In this document: in pieces, positions 8,509 to 17,679 of the stretch
Position numbering within the stretch: position 1 is the first letter of the stretch
Layout of the letters: every line of letters begins with the position of its first letter
Assembly (NCBI RefSeq): GCF_003955755.1
Contig: NZ_CP034465.1
Span: forward strand, 1,730,001-1,794,000
Direction: 5' to 3'
Length of the DNA stretch: 64,000 bases
Source of the DNA: Jeotgalibaca ciconiae
Lineage (GTDB): Bacteria; Bacillota; Bacilli; Lactobacillales; Aerococcaceae
Made by a program: the position numbers and the translations under genes
The notes under the pieces: model-generated
What the model saw: the letters and a program-made list of their open reading frames with translations, nothing else
The model's database searches: none
Told to the model about the DNA's origin: nothing

Positions 8509-8859
8509 TTAAAATGGGATTTCTACAGCTTCTTCTACTTTTTTCTTCGACTCTATAAAATGAATTTCCTCGACAATCATTTCTACGACATATACCTGCT
8601 GGTTTTGTTTATTAACATAAGAACGAGAGACCATTCTGCCGTTTACGCCTAGCAATGTACCTTTTGAACAATATTGTTTTAATAAATGTGCGGTTTTATC
8701 CCAAACAACAATGGGAATAAAATCTGCTTGTTGCTGCCCGTCATCTTTTTTACGAATCCGTTGAACAGCTAACGTATTATTACATACAAATCTACCAGTA
8801 CCGACTTCTTGAAGCTCAATTGGCCGAACTAAACGTCCAATTATTGAAACATGATTCAT
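8509..8859 (-). CDS. Short single-stranded DNA-binding protein (SsbB/YwpH-like)
   Basis: A 116-residue protein. The chosen start MNHVSIIGRLVRP has AAGGAGTG upstream; a 13-codon in-frame extension looks untranslated. The OB fold matches SSB: NNTLAVQRIRKKDDGQQQADFIPIVVW and the GVNGRMVSRSYVNKQNQQVYVVEM strand pair. The C-terminal tail is short (VEEAVEIPF), keeping the terminal IPF that docks partner proteins but lacking the long acidic linker of housekeeping SSB. Length and monocistronic setting suggest the second, competence-type SSB. Confidence 0.85.
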   Translation of the reverse strand: MNHVSIIGRLVRPIELQEVGTGRFVCNNTLAVQRIRKKDDGQQQADFIPIVVWDKTAHLLKQYCSKGTLLGVNGRMVSRSYVNKQNQQVYVVEMIVEEIHFIESKKKVEEAVEIPF

Positions 8860-9033
8860 TTTATCACTCCTTTTATTTGTTACTAGTAATATCTGCAAAA
8901 AAAGAAATTCCCTCTTTTTTCATAAAATATTCATACAGTTTTGCTAAAATAAAACTGACAATAGGCAGTTTAAAAGAGAAAGGAATAGCAGATTGCTATA
9001 TAATAGAAATGATAAGGGAAAAGGTGAATACTT

Positions 9034-9744
9034 ATGAATATTTTAATGATTGAAGATAACGAAGCGGTATGCGAAATGATGGATATGTTTTTTGAAAAAG
9101 AAAACTGGAATCCACAATTTGAGGGAGATGGAAAAAAAGGACTGGAAACATTCCTGGAGAGTCAAGAAAAATGGGACATGATTATTCTTGATTTAAACTT
9201 GCCGAGTCTGGATGGCATGCAAGTATGCCAAAAAATCCGGGCTGCATCCTCCTATGTTCCAATTATCATGTTGACTGCAAGAGATTCAGAAAGTGATCAA
9301 GTAATCGGATTAGAAATTGGTGCCGATGAATATGTAACCAAACCATTCAGTCCGTTGACATTAATGGCTAGAATAAAAGCTTTATATCGCCGTTCACTGC
9401 TGGCTGTTCCAGGAGAAGACTCTACTGCATCGCGCTTCGATATTGAAACAGACCATGTCAAAATCAGTACATCAACAAGAGAAGCTTATTTAAAGGATGT
9501 CAGGATTGAAAGTTTAACTCCAAAAGAATTCGAAATTTTTGCTTTGCTGGCAAGTCATCCAAAACAAGTATTCTCTAGGGAACACTTACTTACCAGTATT
9601 TGGGAAGATCCTTATTTCGGCGATGAACGGACAATTGATGCTCATATTAAAAAGCTGCGTCAAAAAATAGAACAAGTGGGACCACAAATTATCCAAACAG
9701 TTTGGGGTGTGGGGTATAAATTTGATGACACAAATATCGATTAG
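9034..9744 (+). CDS. OmpR/PhoB-family response regulator
   Basis: A 236-residue cytoplasmic regulator. The receiver domain has the acidic pair at residues 7-8, phosphoacceptor Asp53 (ILDLNLPSLDG) and the conserved lysine of VTKPFSP. The C-terminal half is a winged-helix domain (SLTPKEFEIFALLASHP ... DAHIKKLRQKIE ... GVGYKF). It precedes the histidine kinase by 11 bases, so the two form a pair. The signal is unknown; an LTA synthase gene lies nearby in the opposite direction. Confidence 0.93.
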   Translation: MNILMIEDNEAVCEMMDMFFEKENWNPQFEGDGKKGLETFLESQEKWDMIILDLNLPSLDGMQVCQKIRAASSYVPIIMLTARDSESDQVIGLEIGADEYVTKPFSPLTLMARIKALYRRSLLAVPGEDSTASRFDIETDHVKISTSTREAYLKDVRIESLTPKEFEIFALLASHPKQVFSREHLLTSIWEDPYFGDERTIDAHIKKLRQKIEQVGPQIIQTVWGVGYKFDDTNID

Positions 9745-9755
9745 GAGGTTGTTCG

Positions 9756-11168
9756 TTGAGGTTTATTTATAAACAATTAATGGGATTTTTTATCGTGATT
9801 TTTATCACTGCAACGACAATTGGTTTGGTATTTGTACGTTTTTTAGTTGGGAATATTTATGAACAAAAAGAAGAGCAATTGTTCGGTTATGCAGAATCGA
9901 TTATAGATGAAAAAATGTCGACACAAGAAATTCAAGCAGGAATGAAAATTGTCTCCCATCAAGATGTGTTATTGGCATTGTATAATGATCAAGATCGGTT
10001 AGTTTATCCTACTAATGACTTGCGATTCGTAAGTGGACTTTCTGAACAGGAGTTAAGTCGTTTGGAAAACGGTGAAAGAATCTCTTTGACCCGTCGAGAT
10101 CGCGGATTTATGAATGAAAATATCTCAATCGTAACTGTATATTTGCCACTTTTTCATGCTGTAACAGGTGAATTTACAGGTTTCGTTGCAGTTGCTTCTC
10201 CTGTTAGCGGCATTCAAAGTGATATTTCTGAGATCCATAAAAACATCTTGTTAACAGTTTTGTTAGTCGGCGGAGTTGCAATTTTGATTAGTATTGGAAT
10301 TGCTGATTACTTAACACGTCGAATTATTCGTATGCGAAAAGCAACAAATGAAATCACACAAGGGAATTTTGATATATCTCTGGTAGATTATCAAAAAGAT
10401 GAGTTTGATGAACTTTCACATGACTTTAATTTAATGGTACAGTCTTTAAAAGAATCACAAGTAGAAATAGAACGCCAAGAAAATTTGCGTAGACAATTCA
10501 TGATGGATATTGCGCATGAAATGCGGACACCTTTGACAAGTATTAATGGAATCTTAGAAGGGCTTTCGCATGATATGATTCCAGAGAAGAGTCGTGAACG
10601 TAGTATCGCACTTATGCACCAAGAAACGAAACGAATGATCCGGATGGTAAATGAGAATTTGGATTACGAAAAAATACGTTCAAATCAAGTCGTATTAGTA
10701 AAACAAGAGTTTTCAGCTAGTGAAGCTTTGCAAAATGTTCAGGAGCAATTGACGAAAAAAGCTGCAAGCAAGGGAAATATCATTCGTATTTATGTTAATC
10801 CCGAGGATTTAAAAATTTACGCAGACTATGATCGATTTATTCAAATACTCGTGAATTTAATAAACAATGCTATTCAGTTTACAGAAAAAGGTACAATAAC
10901 GTTAACAGCGGAAGAGACTGCTGATGAATCAGTTATCAAAGTAAGTGACACAGGGATAGGGATAGAGGAGAAAGAGATTTTAAGTATCTGGGAAAGATTT
11001 TATAAAGTGGATATTTCTCGAAAAAACAATAAATTTGGGGAAAGCGGTATTGGCTTAGCGATTGTTCAATCTTTAGTGAAAAATCACAAGGGAAAAATTG
11101 ATGTCCAAAGCGAACCGCACAAAGGAACCACCTTCACCATCACATTCCCCAAAAAAGATAGAGTGTGA
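9756..11168 (+). CDS. Sensor histidine kinase (HAMP, HisKA, HATPase_c)
   Basis: A 470-residue protein starting at TTG 9756 behind AGGAGG. Two transmembrane segments (about residues 9-30 and 165-187) bracket an extracytoplasmic sensor domain of about 135 residues. A HAMP linker follows, then the H-box DIAHEMRTPLTS with phosphoacceptor His254, the N-box NLINNAIQF, the G1 box DTGIGI and the G2 box GESGIGLAIV. The C-terminus ends KKDRV, where the last two codons and stop come from repeat family A. That tail lies beyond the ATPase domain, so activity should not suffer. Confidence 0.93.
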   Translation: MRFIYKQLMGFFIVIFITATTIGLVFVRFLVGNIYEQKEEQLFGYAESIIDEKMSTQEIQAGMKIVSHQDVLLALYNDQDRLVYPTNDLRFVSGLSEQELSRLENGERISLTRRDRGFMNENISIVTVYLPLFHAVTGEFTGFVAVASPVSGIQSDISEIHKNILLTVLLVGGVAILISIGIADYLTRRIIRMRKATNEITQGNFDISLVDYQKDEFDELSHDFNLMVQSLKESQVEIERQENLRRQFMMDIAHEMRTPLTSINGILEGLSHDMIPEKSRERSIALMHQETKRMIRMVNENLDYEKIRSNQVVLVKQEFSASEALQNVQEQLTKKAASKGNIIRIYVNPEDLKIYADYDRFIQILVNLINNAIQFTEKGTITLTAEETADESVIKVSDTGIGIEEKEILSIWERFYKVDISRKNNKFGESGIGLAIVQSLVKNHKGKIDVQSEPHKGTTFTITFPKKDRV

Positions 11169-11304
11169 TGAAACGGATTAAGCCACTCGTAGGCTGGAAG
11201 AAATACTGAAGAGATGTTTTGACCTCTCGCAAGTATTTCTGAAGTCCTAGAGTTGCTGCGTTTCAGAACAGGTTTAGATAGAGTGTGATGAAACGGATTA
11301 AGCC
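11161..11304 (+). repeat. Family A structured repeat: one 120-bp unit plus a 24-bp start of a second
   Basis: The unit runs 11161-11280 and restarts at 11281 with the same GAGTGTGATGAAACG opening. It folds as GAAACG/CGTTTC, AGC/GCT, ACTC/GAGT and TAGG/CCTA stems, topped by the hairpin AGAAATACT/AGTATTTCT. The opening GTGTGA forms the last codon and stop of the histidine kinase. A related 121-bp unit occurs after rlmI. Confidence 0.8.
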
Positions 11305-11321
11305 AGAAAACTCTGTACAAT

Positions 11322-11375
11322 TCTAATAGGCTCTTTATCTTTTTTTCACTAGGCCAGGACTTGTAAGCTTGACAA
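11322..11375 (-). repeat. Degenerate family C repeat fragment
   Basis: TTTATCTTTTTTTCACTAGG followed by CCAGGACTTG matches the complement of one arm of the family C repeats found at 30-57 kb, with small changes. The other arm is missing. The rest of 11376-11473 shows nothing recognisable. Confidence 0.55.
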
Positions 11376-11473
11376 CAAGCAAACCCGGCCATTCCAAAAG
11401 AAATTTCTTTCGAGGCACCAATACCAAAAATGATAGAGCCTTTTAATCATACTAAAAAATAGAAAGCCTAAAA

Positions 11474-11521
11474 AACAAGCATCCTTCTGAAGGAATACCG
11501 TTCAGAAGGATGCTTGTTTCA
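11474..11521. terminator. Terminator of ltaS
   Basis: A long perfect stem, AAACAAGCATCCTTCTGAA against its complement, with a short loop. It lies right after the minus-strand ltaS stop. Confidence 0.9.
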
Positions 11522-11522
11522 C

Positions 11523-13718
11523 TTATTGAATTTGTTCTTGATTGTTATTTGTTTCATCAAGTGTTTCGTTTACTTCTTCCGAATCTTCCTCTTCAGATTC
11601 AACAGATTCCGTTTGGTTTCCAGGGAACTCTGGAGCATCTGTCTGATAAAGAGGTACGGTAGACTCGCCGTTATTTTTATTCAGAAGGGAAGATCCGTCA
11701 GCTCCCGCTGCTTCGAAATCTTCTTGTAGTTTTGCAGGTGAATTTAAATAGCTATGAGACTCTTTATCTGCAGGAGTAAAGTTGGCAGGTGAGTAGAAAC
11801 GCAATAAATCCCCATTGATTATTTGATCAGACATGTTTAGTTGTACTTGTCCAGTTTCTTTTAAGGCTAAGACTTCTTTTGTTAAATCTGTATCTGCATC
11901 CAAATCAGCTGTCAGGATTCGGCCAGAGTCCGTATCATAAACAAAATTATCCAAGATAGTATATTCTGGAGTAATCACTGTGCCATTTCTTAAAACAACT
12001 GTTTCATCATGCTCATCCGAAAGTAAATCTTGCCCCACTTGTACATAAGAATCTGTTTCAACTCCTAATAAGTGAAGAACAGTAGGAAGTACGTCGACTT
12101 GCCCGCCATACGTATCATCAATTTTTCCAGTTCCTATACCAGGAGCATGGATAATGAAAGGCACACGTTGCAACATGGTGTTCTCGTAATCATTCCATTG
12201 ATTCGGATTTTTTCCGATTAATGGAGCTAAGGTTCTATTTCTTGAATTAGAAATTCCGTAATGGTCTCCATATAGAACAAACATTGTATTTTCATATAGA
12301 CCAGCGTCTTTCATATACTGGAAAAATTCTTCCAAAGCTTGATCCGCATAATGTACAGTATTAAAGAAACCGTTAATCGTTTGATCTGTTGTGTCTGGTA
12401 TATCAAAAACAGTATTCAATTCATCTTCCGGGAAAGGAAAATGATTCGTTACCGTAATGAACTTCGAATAAAAAGGCTGTTCCATTTTTTCTAAATATTG
12501 AACAGACTCTTGGAAGAATAATTTATCCTTTAATCCGTACTCAAGAGAATTTTCTTCATTCAAAGTATAACTTGTCTCTGAGCTAAAGAAATAATCATAG
12601 CCCATTGATTTGTAAACATTATCGCGGTTCCAAAATGAACCCACGTTTCCATGGAATACCGCACTTGTATATCCTTTTGATTTCAGTAATTGTGGTCCTG
12701 AGTGTAAAATGTTTTCTGCGCCTAGTTGTGTAAAAGCAGAACCTTGTGGAAGACCAAATAAAGAGTTGTCTACCAGTAATTCAGCATCACTTGTTTTTCC
12801 TTGGCTTGTTTGATGGAAAAAATTCGAGAAGCTGTAAGAGTCAGAACTATTATATAAACTATTTAAAAACGGTGTAACTTCACGTTGGACACCATCTTCT
12901 TCGATTAAAGAAAGGTTCATTAAAAATTGTTGCATGCTTTCCAAGTGAATAAATACAACATTACGACCTTCTGCTTGCCCAAAATATGTTTCATTTGGGT
13001 CTGCGTGATGCTCCTCTAGATAATCGAGAACTGGAGCCATGTCAGAGCTGTCTGCACTTGCACGAACCGAATTGGCTTGCGCAGTTTTAACACCATCATA
13101 AACAGTATACACATTTATACCTAAGTACTTTACAATGTAGTTACGGTCAAAGGTACGAGTAAGTAGCTGTGGGCGGTCAATTTCTGCTAGACTAAGGTTA
13201 CCGAAGAAAATAGCAACTGCAGCGATGAGTGTCCCAAGTGCATAACGTTTTTTGAATGGTTGTTCTTGAGAGGAGAATTTAATTTTCTTTTTGTATAGCC
13301 AAGCCAGAAAAAATAAATCGATCCAATAAAGAACATCGCGAAGATTTAACATTGACAAGGCGCTTGCCCCAATCCCGCCACTCAAAGAAAAGGAACTGAG
13401 TATTGTTTTGATTGTGATAAAATCAGTGAATTCTCGGTAATATAAAATATTTGCAAAAAGAAGGAGAGTGTTAAGGAAATAGGTAACTAACAGAGCTCGA
13501 TAACCTTTTTTTGCATCTGAAAACCATAAAGAAATTCCTAAAATAATAATTGTACTAGCTAAAGGATTTATAAACAGCAATATTTGTTGATAAAAACCAT
13601 CTACACCTAAAGAGAATTCTAATTGATAAGAAAGGTAAGTTTTTAACCAAAAAAGTATTACAGCAATTAGAAAGAAACCATAACGTTTTGGATTGGTTTC
13701 TTTGATTTTTTGTAGCAA
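11523..13718 (-). CDS. ltaS: Lipoteichoic acid synthase family protein
   Basis: A 731-residue protein starting at TTG behind GGAGGG. Five N-terminal transmembrane helices (about residues 12-185) precede an extracellular sulfatase-fold domain. The catalytic threonine is Thr309 in QTSQGKTSDAE; other active-site motifs are FIHLESMQ, VTNHFPF and YGDHYG. TAQANS near residue 215 resembles the signal-peptidase site that releases the S. aureus LtaS domain. The enzyme polymerises glycerol phosphate from phosphatidylglycerol onto a glycolipid anchor. The acidic, Glu/Asn-rich C-terminal ~50 residues are an unusual tail. It could be a paralogous primase rather than the main synthase. Confidence 0.92.
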   Translation of the reverse strand: MLQKIKETNPKRYGFFLIAVILFWLKTYLSYQLEFSLGVDGFYQQILLFINPLASTIIILGISLWFSDAKKGYRALLVTYFLNTLLLFANILYYREFTDFITIKTILSSFSLSGGIGASALSMLNLRDVLYWIDLFFLAWLYKKKIKFSSQEQPFKKRYALGTLIAAVAIFFGNLSLAEIDRPQLLTRTFDRNYIVKYLGINVYTVYDGVKTAQANSVRASADSSDMAPVLDYLEEHHADPNETYFGQAEGRNVVFIHLESMQQFLMNLSLIEEDGVQREVTPFLNSLYNSSDSYSFSNFFHQTSQGKTSDAELLVDNSLFGLPQGSAFTQLGAENILHSGPQLLKSKGYTSAVFHGNVGSFWNRDNVYKSMGYDYFFSSETSYTLNEENSLEYGLKDKLFFQESVQYLEKMEQPFYSKFITVTNHFPFPEDELNTVFDIPDTTDQTINGFFNTVHYADQALEEFFQYMKDAGLYENTMFVLYGDHYGISNSRNRTLAPLIGKNPNQWNDYENTMLQRVPFIIHAPGIGTGKIDDTYGGQVDVLPTVLHLLGVETDSYVQVGQDLLSDEHDETVVLRNGTVITPEYTILDNFVYDTDSGRILTADLDADTDLTKEVLALKETGQVQLNMSDQIINGDLLRFYSPANFTPADKESHSYLNSPAKLQEDFEAAGADGSSLLNKNNGESTVPLYQTDAPEFPGNQTESVESEEEDSEEVNETLDETNNNQEQIQ

Positions 13719-13953
13719 GAGTATCCCTCCATATATATGTATTTTTTATAAACAAGCGGCATTTTTTATTTTACAATGAATAAACGAATTATATGTTTTA
13801 TGTAAAAAAAGCGTAAATTCGTATATGTATTATATGACTATGGTTTTTTACAGTCAAATAAAGTTATGCCAAAGTCAGTTAATTTCAATAATTTTTAAGA
13901 AATATTTTTATAAAACATAAAAATATGAAAAAGAGATGAGAGAAGGAAGATAA

Positions 13954-15141
13954 ATGGAACCACAAAGAGCAATTACTGTTAACTCGAAATCAGCGACCTA
14001 TATTAAAAAAGGAGAGCCTTTGTTGATAAAGGAAAGTTTTCCTAAAGAAATAAATTTTGAAGAAGGAGAAATTGTTGAATTAGTTACACCACAAGGAGAA
14101 TTTGTAGCAAATGCTTATTTAGCTCAACAGAATAAAGGGATTGGCTGGGTTTATAGCTGTATTAAGGGTACTGCATTTGATGTATCATTCTTTTTACAAC
14201 AATTTCATTCTGCAATTGAAAAGCGAAAAGAATTATTAAATGATGAAATGACGACTGCTTTTCGTTTGTTTAATGCAGAAGGGGATGGTATTCCTGGTGT
14301 TACAGTCGATTTTTATGAAGGTTATGCGGTTTTTTCTTGGTATAGTGAAGGGATTTATTATTACCAAGCTGAAATTATTCAAGCATTTAAAGAAGTATTT
14401 CCTTTTGTAAAGGGGATCTACGAGAAGCGCCGTTACCAGCAAAATGACAAACAAGTAAGTGATTTTGTAGCGGGAGAAAAAGCACCTGAACCACTTTACA
14501 TAAAGGAAAATGGCATTCTTTACGCAACCAATCTGGACGATGGTTGGATGACGGGAATATTCTTAGATCAACGTCACGTTCGAAATGCTCTGATGGAAAG
14601 ATATGCTGGAGGAAAAACAGTCTTAAATACTTTTAGCTATACAGGAGCTTTTTCAGTGGCCGCAGTATTGGGAGGAGCAAGACAGACAACCAGTGTCGAT
14701 GTCGCTAATCGTTCGCTTGAGAAAACGAAGGAGCAATTTGTAATAAATGGAATAAATCCAGAAGAACAAATGATTCGGGTAATGGATGTTTTTGACTACA
14801 TTCAGTACGCTAAAAGAAAAGAACTTCACTTTGATATCATTGTTGTAGATCCGCCTAGTTTTGCACGCAGCAAAAAACGCACTTTTTCAGTGACGAAAGA
14901 TTACTCTAAAATGATTGAAGATTTAATTGATATCAGTTCAGAAGACGGCATTTTTGTTTGCTCGTCAAATGCAGCAAACTACAAACGCGATAAATTCAAA
15001 GCAGATATAGAAAAAGCTTTCCATAACAAAAATGTTTCTTACAAAATATTAGAAGAATTTCGTTTGCCGGAAGATTTTCCAGTGCCAAAAGCAAGCCCAA
15101 TAAGCGATTATCTAAAAGTATTCATAATACAAAGAGTGTGA
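13954..15141 (+). CDS. rlmI: 23S rRNA (cytosine-C5) methyltransferase RlmI family
   Basis: A 395-residue protein with an N-terminal PUA-like RNA-binding domain (about 1-75), a central domain, and a C-terminal Rossmann methyltransferase domain (TVLNTFSYTGAFSVAA, SVDVANRSLEKTKEQ, IIVVDPPSFARSKK). In E. coli, RlmI methylates C1962 of 23S rRNA using S-adenosylmethionine. The start follows AGAGAAGGAAG. It ends IIQRV, where the AGAGTGTGA at the end is shared with the downstream family A repeat, as in the unrelated histidine kinase at 9756. Confidence 0.9.
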   Translation: MEPQRAITVNSKSATYIKKGEPLLIKESFPKEINFEEGEIVELVTPQGEFVANAYLAQQNKGIGWVYSCIKGTAFDVSFFLQQFHSAIEKRKELLNDEMTTAFRLFNAEGDGIPGVTVDFYEGYAVFSWYSEGIYYYQAEIIQAFKEVFPFVKGIYEKRRYQQNDKQVSDFVAGEKAPEPLYIKENGILYATNLDDGWMTGIFLDQRHVRNALMERYAGGKTVLNTFSYTGAFSVAAVLGGARQTTSVDVANRSLEKTKEQFVINGINPEEQMIRVMDVFDYIQYAKRKELHFDIIVVDPPSFARSKKRTFSVTKDYSKMIEDLIDISSEDGIFVCSSNAANYKRDKFKADIEKAFHNKNVSYKILEEFRLPEDFPVPKASPISDYLKVFIIQRV

Positions 15142-15399
15142 TGGATCCCGTTTAGACACTCGTACGTTGGAAGGAAGAATGAAGATGAGGTTCTTTTCAT
15201 CATCATTCTTCCTGAAACGCTAGAGTTGTCTGGGATACAGAACAGGTTTCTAAAGAGTGTGATGGATCCCGTTCAGACACTCGTACGTTGGAAGGAAGAA
15301 TGAAGATGAGGTTCTTTTCCTCATCATTCTTCCTGAAACGCTAGAGTTGTCTGGGATACAGAACAGGTTTCTAAAGAGTGTGATGGATCCCGTTTAGAC
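15134..15399 (+). repeat. Family A structured repeat: two tandem 121-bp units plus start of a third
   Basis: Units start at 15134, 15255 and 15376; the third stops after 24 bases. The two full units differ at about two positions. Stems are ATCCC/GGGAT, AGAC/GTCT, ACTC/GAGT and CGTT/AACG, with the apical hairpin GGAAGAATGA/TCATTCTTCC. Compared with 11161, the same helices carry different base pairs. The first GTGTGA provides the rlmI stop codon. Confidence 0.85.
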
Positions 15400-15574
15400 G
15401 GGGCCGGGAAAAAATTCCCGGCCCTCTAGTATTAACGAATAATAGTGGTGTAAACATGCTCAAAAAGGCAGATCCGACATCCACTTCACGAATAATGCGT
15501 GGATGGTCTTCGTCCATCCTGTGCTTATTCGTTCCAGTGATTCGGATCTAAACGCCTTTTTTCCCACTCTCCTT
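15400..15574 (-). repeat. Family B structured element downstream of the BaiN-like gene
   Basis: Read on the minus strand, it begins GGAGAGTGGGAAAAAAGGCG right at the upstream gene's stop codon. It folds through AGATCCGA/TCGGATCT, GGATGG/CCATCC and CGAATAA/TTATTCG, ends its main stem in a T-run, and finishes with a GGGCCGGGAA/TTCCCGGCCC hairpin. The copy at 27814 keeps the fold with different bases. It probably works as a terminator. Confidence 0.75.
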
Positions 15575-16840
15575 TTATTTGCTCTCTATAGCTGCATGAT
15601 ATCCAGCAGTATGTCCGGTCACGAACGCGCCGGTAATATTATAACCGCCAGTATAGCCATTATAGTCTAACAATTCACCGCAAAAGTAGAGACCTTTTGT
15701 CATTTTGCTTTCCATAGTCTTAGGATTGACTTCCTTTGTAGAGACTCCACCACCGGTAACAAACGCTTTGTCTAAAGGATGTGTGCCGTCCGCTTGGAAA
15801 TTAAAAGCTTTACAAAAAGCAGCAAAGGCTTGGATTTCTTTTGGTGTAAGAGATTTTAATGTCTGATTTGCATCAATCTCACATTTCTCTAAACCAAATA
15901 GCAAGTAACGTTCAGGCATCAGATCTTTCCAGCCGTTCTTTACACTCTTATCAGGAGCATCTTTTATCAATCTGTTCATTTGTTGTTCAACTTGTGCAAG
16001 ACTTTTGTCTGGGAAAAGATCGAGTGACATGGTTACCACATCTGTTTTATCTCTCTTCTTTGTTTGATGAATAAACATTGAACAGCGAAGGGCAGCTGGA
16101 CCAGAAACACCAAAATGTGTAAAAATCATGTCCATTTGATGAGTAGTAACTTTCTTTCCTTTTTTATTTAATACACTAAGGGCAACATTGCGTAGAGACA
16201 AGCCTTTTAGTATTCGCTCACTGATAAATGTTTCAGGTGAAGTAATAGGAGCTTCAGTAGGATATAATTCAGTAATCGTATGGCCAGCTTTTTTAGCAAA
16301 GCGATAGCCATCACCAGTTGAACCCGTTCGAGGAAGTGACTTCCCACCAGTTGCTAAAACGATGCTGTCAGCGGGCAATTCTTCTCCTGTATCCAGTTTT
16401 ACTCCTGTGACTTCATGATTCTCTGAAAAGAGTATTTTTTCCACTATAGCATTCGTACGAACTGTTACATTTTGATTCTTTAGTTCTTCTATAAAAGTTT
16501 CGAGAATGGTACGTGCTTTATCTGTAACAGGGAACATCCTTCCGTGATCTTCTTCTTTTAAGGCAACTCCACGAGAAGTAAAATAGTTCATAATATCAAA
16601 TTGATTAAACTGATTAAAAGCACTATGAAGAAATCGACCGTTTCCAGGAATATGAGCAATAATTTCTTCTTCTGAACGGTTATTCGTAACGTTGCATCGG
16701 CCTCCGCCTGTAAGAATCAATTTTTTGCCTAAATTTTTATTTTTCTCAATTAAAGTAACGGAAGCACCGAATTCTGCTGCTGTACAAGCAGCCATTAAAC
16801 CACTTGATCCGCCTCCAATAACAATCACTTGTTTTTTCAT
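15575..16840 (-). CDS. NAD(P)/FAD-dependent oxidoreductase, HI0933/BaiN (YhiN) family
   Basis: A 421-residue flavoprotein. The chosen start MKKQVIVIGGGSSGLMAACTA puts the FAD-binding GGGSSG near the N-terminus; a 26-codon extension upstream has no support. The family motif LILTGGGRCNVTN is near residue 43, followed by VLATGGKSLPRTGSTGDGY and the C-terminal GGYNITGAFVTG. The physiological substrate is unknown in most bacteria; the gut homologue BaiN acts on bile-acid intermediates, but that should not be carried over here. Confidence 0.85.
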   Translation of the reverse strand: MKKQVIVIGGGSSGLMAACTAAEFGASVTLIEKNKNLGKKLILTGGGRCNVTNNRSEEEIIAHIPGNGRFLHSAFNQFNQFDIMNYFTSRGVALKEEDHGRMFPVTDKARTILETFIEELKNQNVTVRTNAIVEKILFSENHEVTGVKLDTGEELPADSIVLATGGKSLPRTGSTGDGYRFAKKAGHTITELYPTEAPITSPETFISERILKGLSLRNVALSVLNKKGKKVTTHQMDMIFTHFGVSGPAALRCSMFIHQTKKRDKTDVVTMSLDLFPDKSLAQVEQQMNRLIKDAPDKSVKNGWKDLMPERYLLFGLEKCEIDANQTLKSLTPKEIQAFAAFCKAFNFQADGTHPLDKAFVTGGGVSTKEVNPKTMESKMTKGLYFCGELLDYNGYTGGYNITGAFVTGHTAGYHAAIESK

Positions 16841-17030
16841 GATAATGATTCCATCCCTTTCTAGGGGTTCTTGTGCTTTTATTCTAACACATCCCACCTT
16901 GTCAGAACATCCATACATTGTTCACAATTACAGATGGGTGAATACTGTAAAAGATAGAGAGATGTAGTATAATATTAAAAAACAATAAGAATTATATGGT
17001 AAATAATTTAGAAGAAAGAGGGCAGGAAAA

Positions 17031-17564
17031 ATGGAATTTGAAAAAGTACTTATCCAAAATCACCCATGTGAGCGCTTTATGGATGTAAAATTAACAAATG
17101 CACAAATTGAGAGTGTTGTAAAAGCTGGTCAATCAGCACCAATTTTAGATGATTTACGTGAAAATTTTCATATTGCTGTAATACGAAGTGAACGTGCATT
17201 ACATCTATTAAGAGATTCAAAAAAAGAAATTCCAGAAGATTTAGTAGAAGAAATGACTGCTGGAGGACCTGTCTATTTTATTGTATCGGTAAAAGATCAC
17301 AAATTAGCGAAAGAATCAATCTATCTATATGCGGGGATAATTATGGGAAATATGCAGCTACAAGCAACAAGTATTTTCTTGGGATATAATTTCGCTTCTG
17401 AGCAAAAGAAAGTCGAACTCATTGACACGCTCGAGTTAAAAGAAAAACTAGGGATTCCAGCAGAATTTGAACCGGTTCAAATCTTAAAAGTTGGTTATAC
17501 AGAAGAAGATATCAAAAATCGTAAAATTTCTCATGGAGAGGTATTTACAAAAATAATTAGTTGA
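17031..17564 (+). CDS. Nitroreductase-like protein, short
   Basis: A 177-residue protein with a -10 TATAAT at 16968-16973 and AGAGGGCAGG before the ATG. It has the size and strand pattern of small nitroreductase-fold proteins (CERFMDVKLTNAQIESVVKAGQSAP; YAGIIMGNMQLQATSIFLGYNFAS; ILKVGYTEEDIKNRK). However, the usual arginine-rich FMN-phosphate motif near the start is weak (HPCERF), so cofactor binding is uncertain. It stands alone between two terminators. Confidence 0.65.
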   Translation: MEFEKVLIQNHPCERFMDVKLTNAQIESVVKAGQSAPILDDLRENFHIAVIRSERALHLLRDSKKEIPEDLVEEMTAGGPVYFIVSVKDHKLAKESIYLYAGIIMGNMQLQATSIFLGYNFASEQKKVELIDTLELKEKLGIPAEFEPVQILKVGYTEEDIKNRKISHGEVFTKIIS

Positions 17565-17618
17565 AAATAGTTAAAGCGTCACTGAACATCCTGTTCATTG
17601 TGATGCTTTAACTATTTT
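17564..17618 (+). terminator. Terminator after the nitroreductase-like gene
   Basis: Long stem AAAATAGTTAAAGC / GCTTTAACTATTTT around an imperfect inner hairpin, directly after the stop codon. Confidence 0.85.
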
Positions 17619-17679
17619 ATTCTTTTAAGTATAATGAAAGAGAGCATGAATGAAAGAACAAAAGAAGAGAAGTGAAAAA

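Noticed and set aside
11084-11392. Minus-strand 102-codon ORF after the histidine kinase
   Set aside because: It is antisense to the kinase end and to the family A repeat, and repeats its own peptide (WLNPFHHTLS) because of that repeat.
15134-15399. Tandem units after rlmI considered as a CRISPR-like array
   Set aside because: The whole 121-bp unit is repeated without unique spacers; only the first 24 bases are shared with the truncated third unit.
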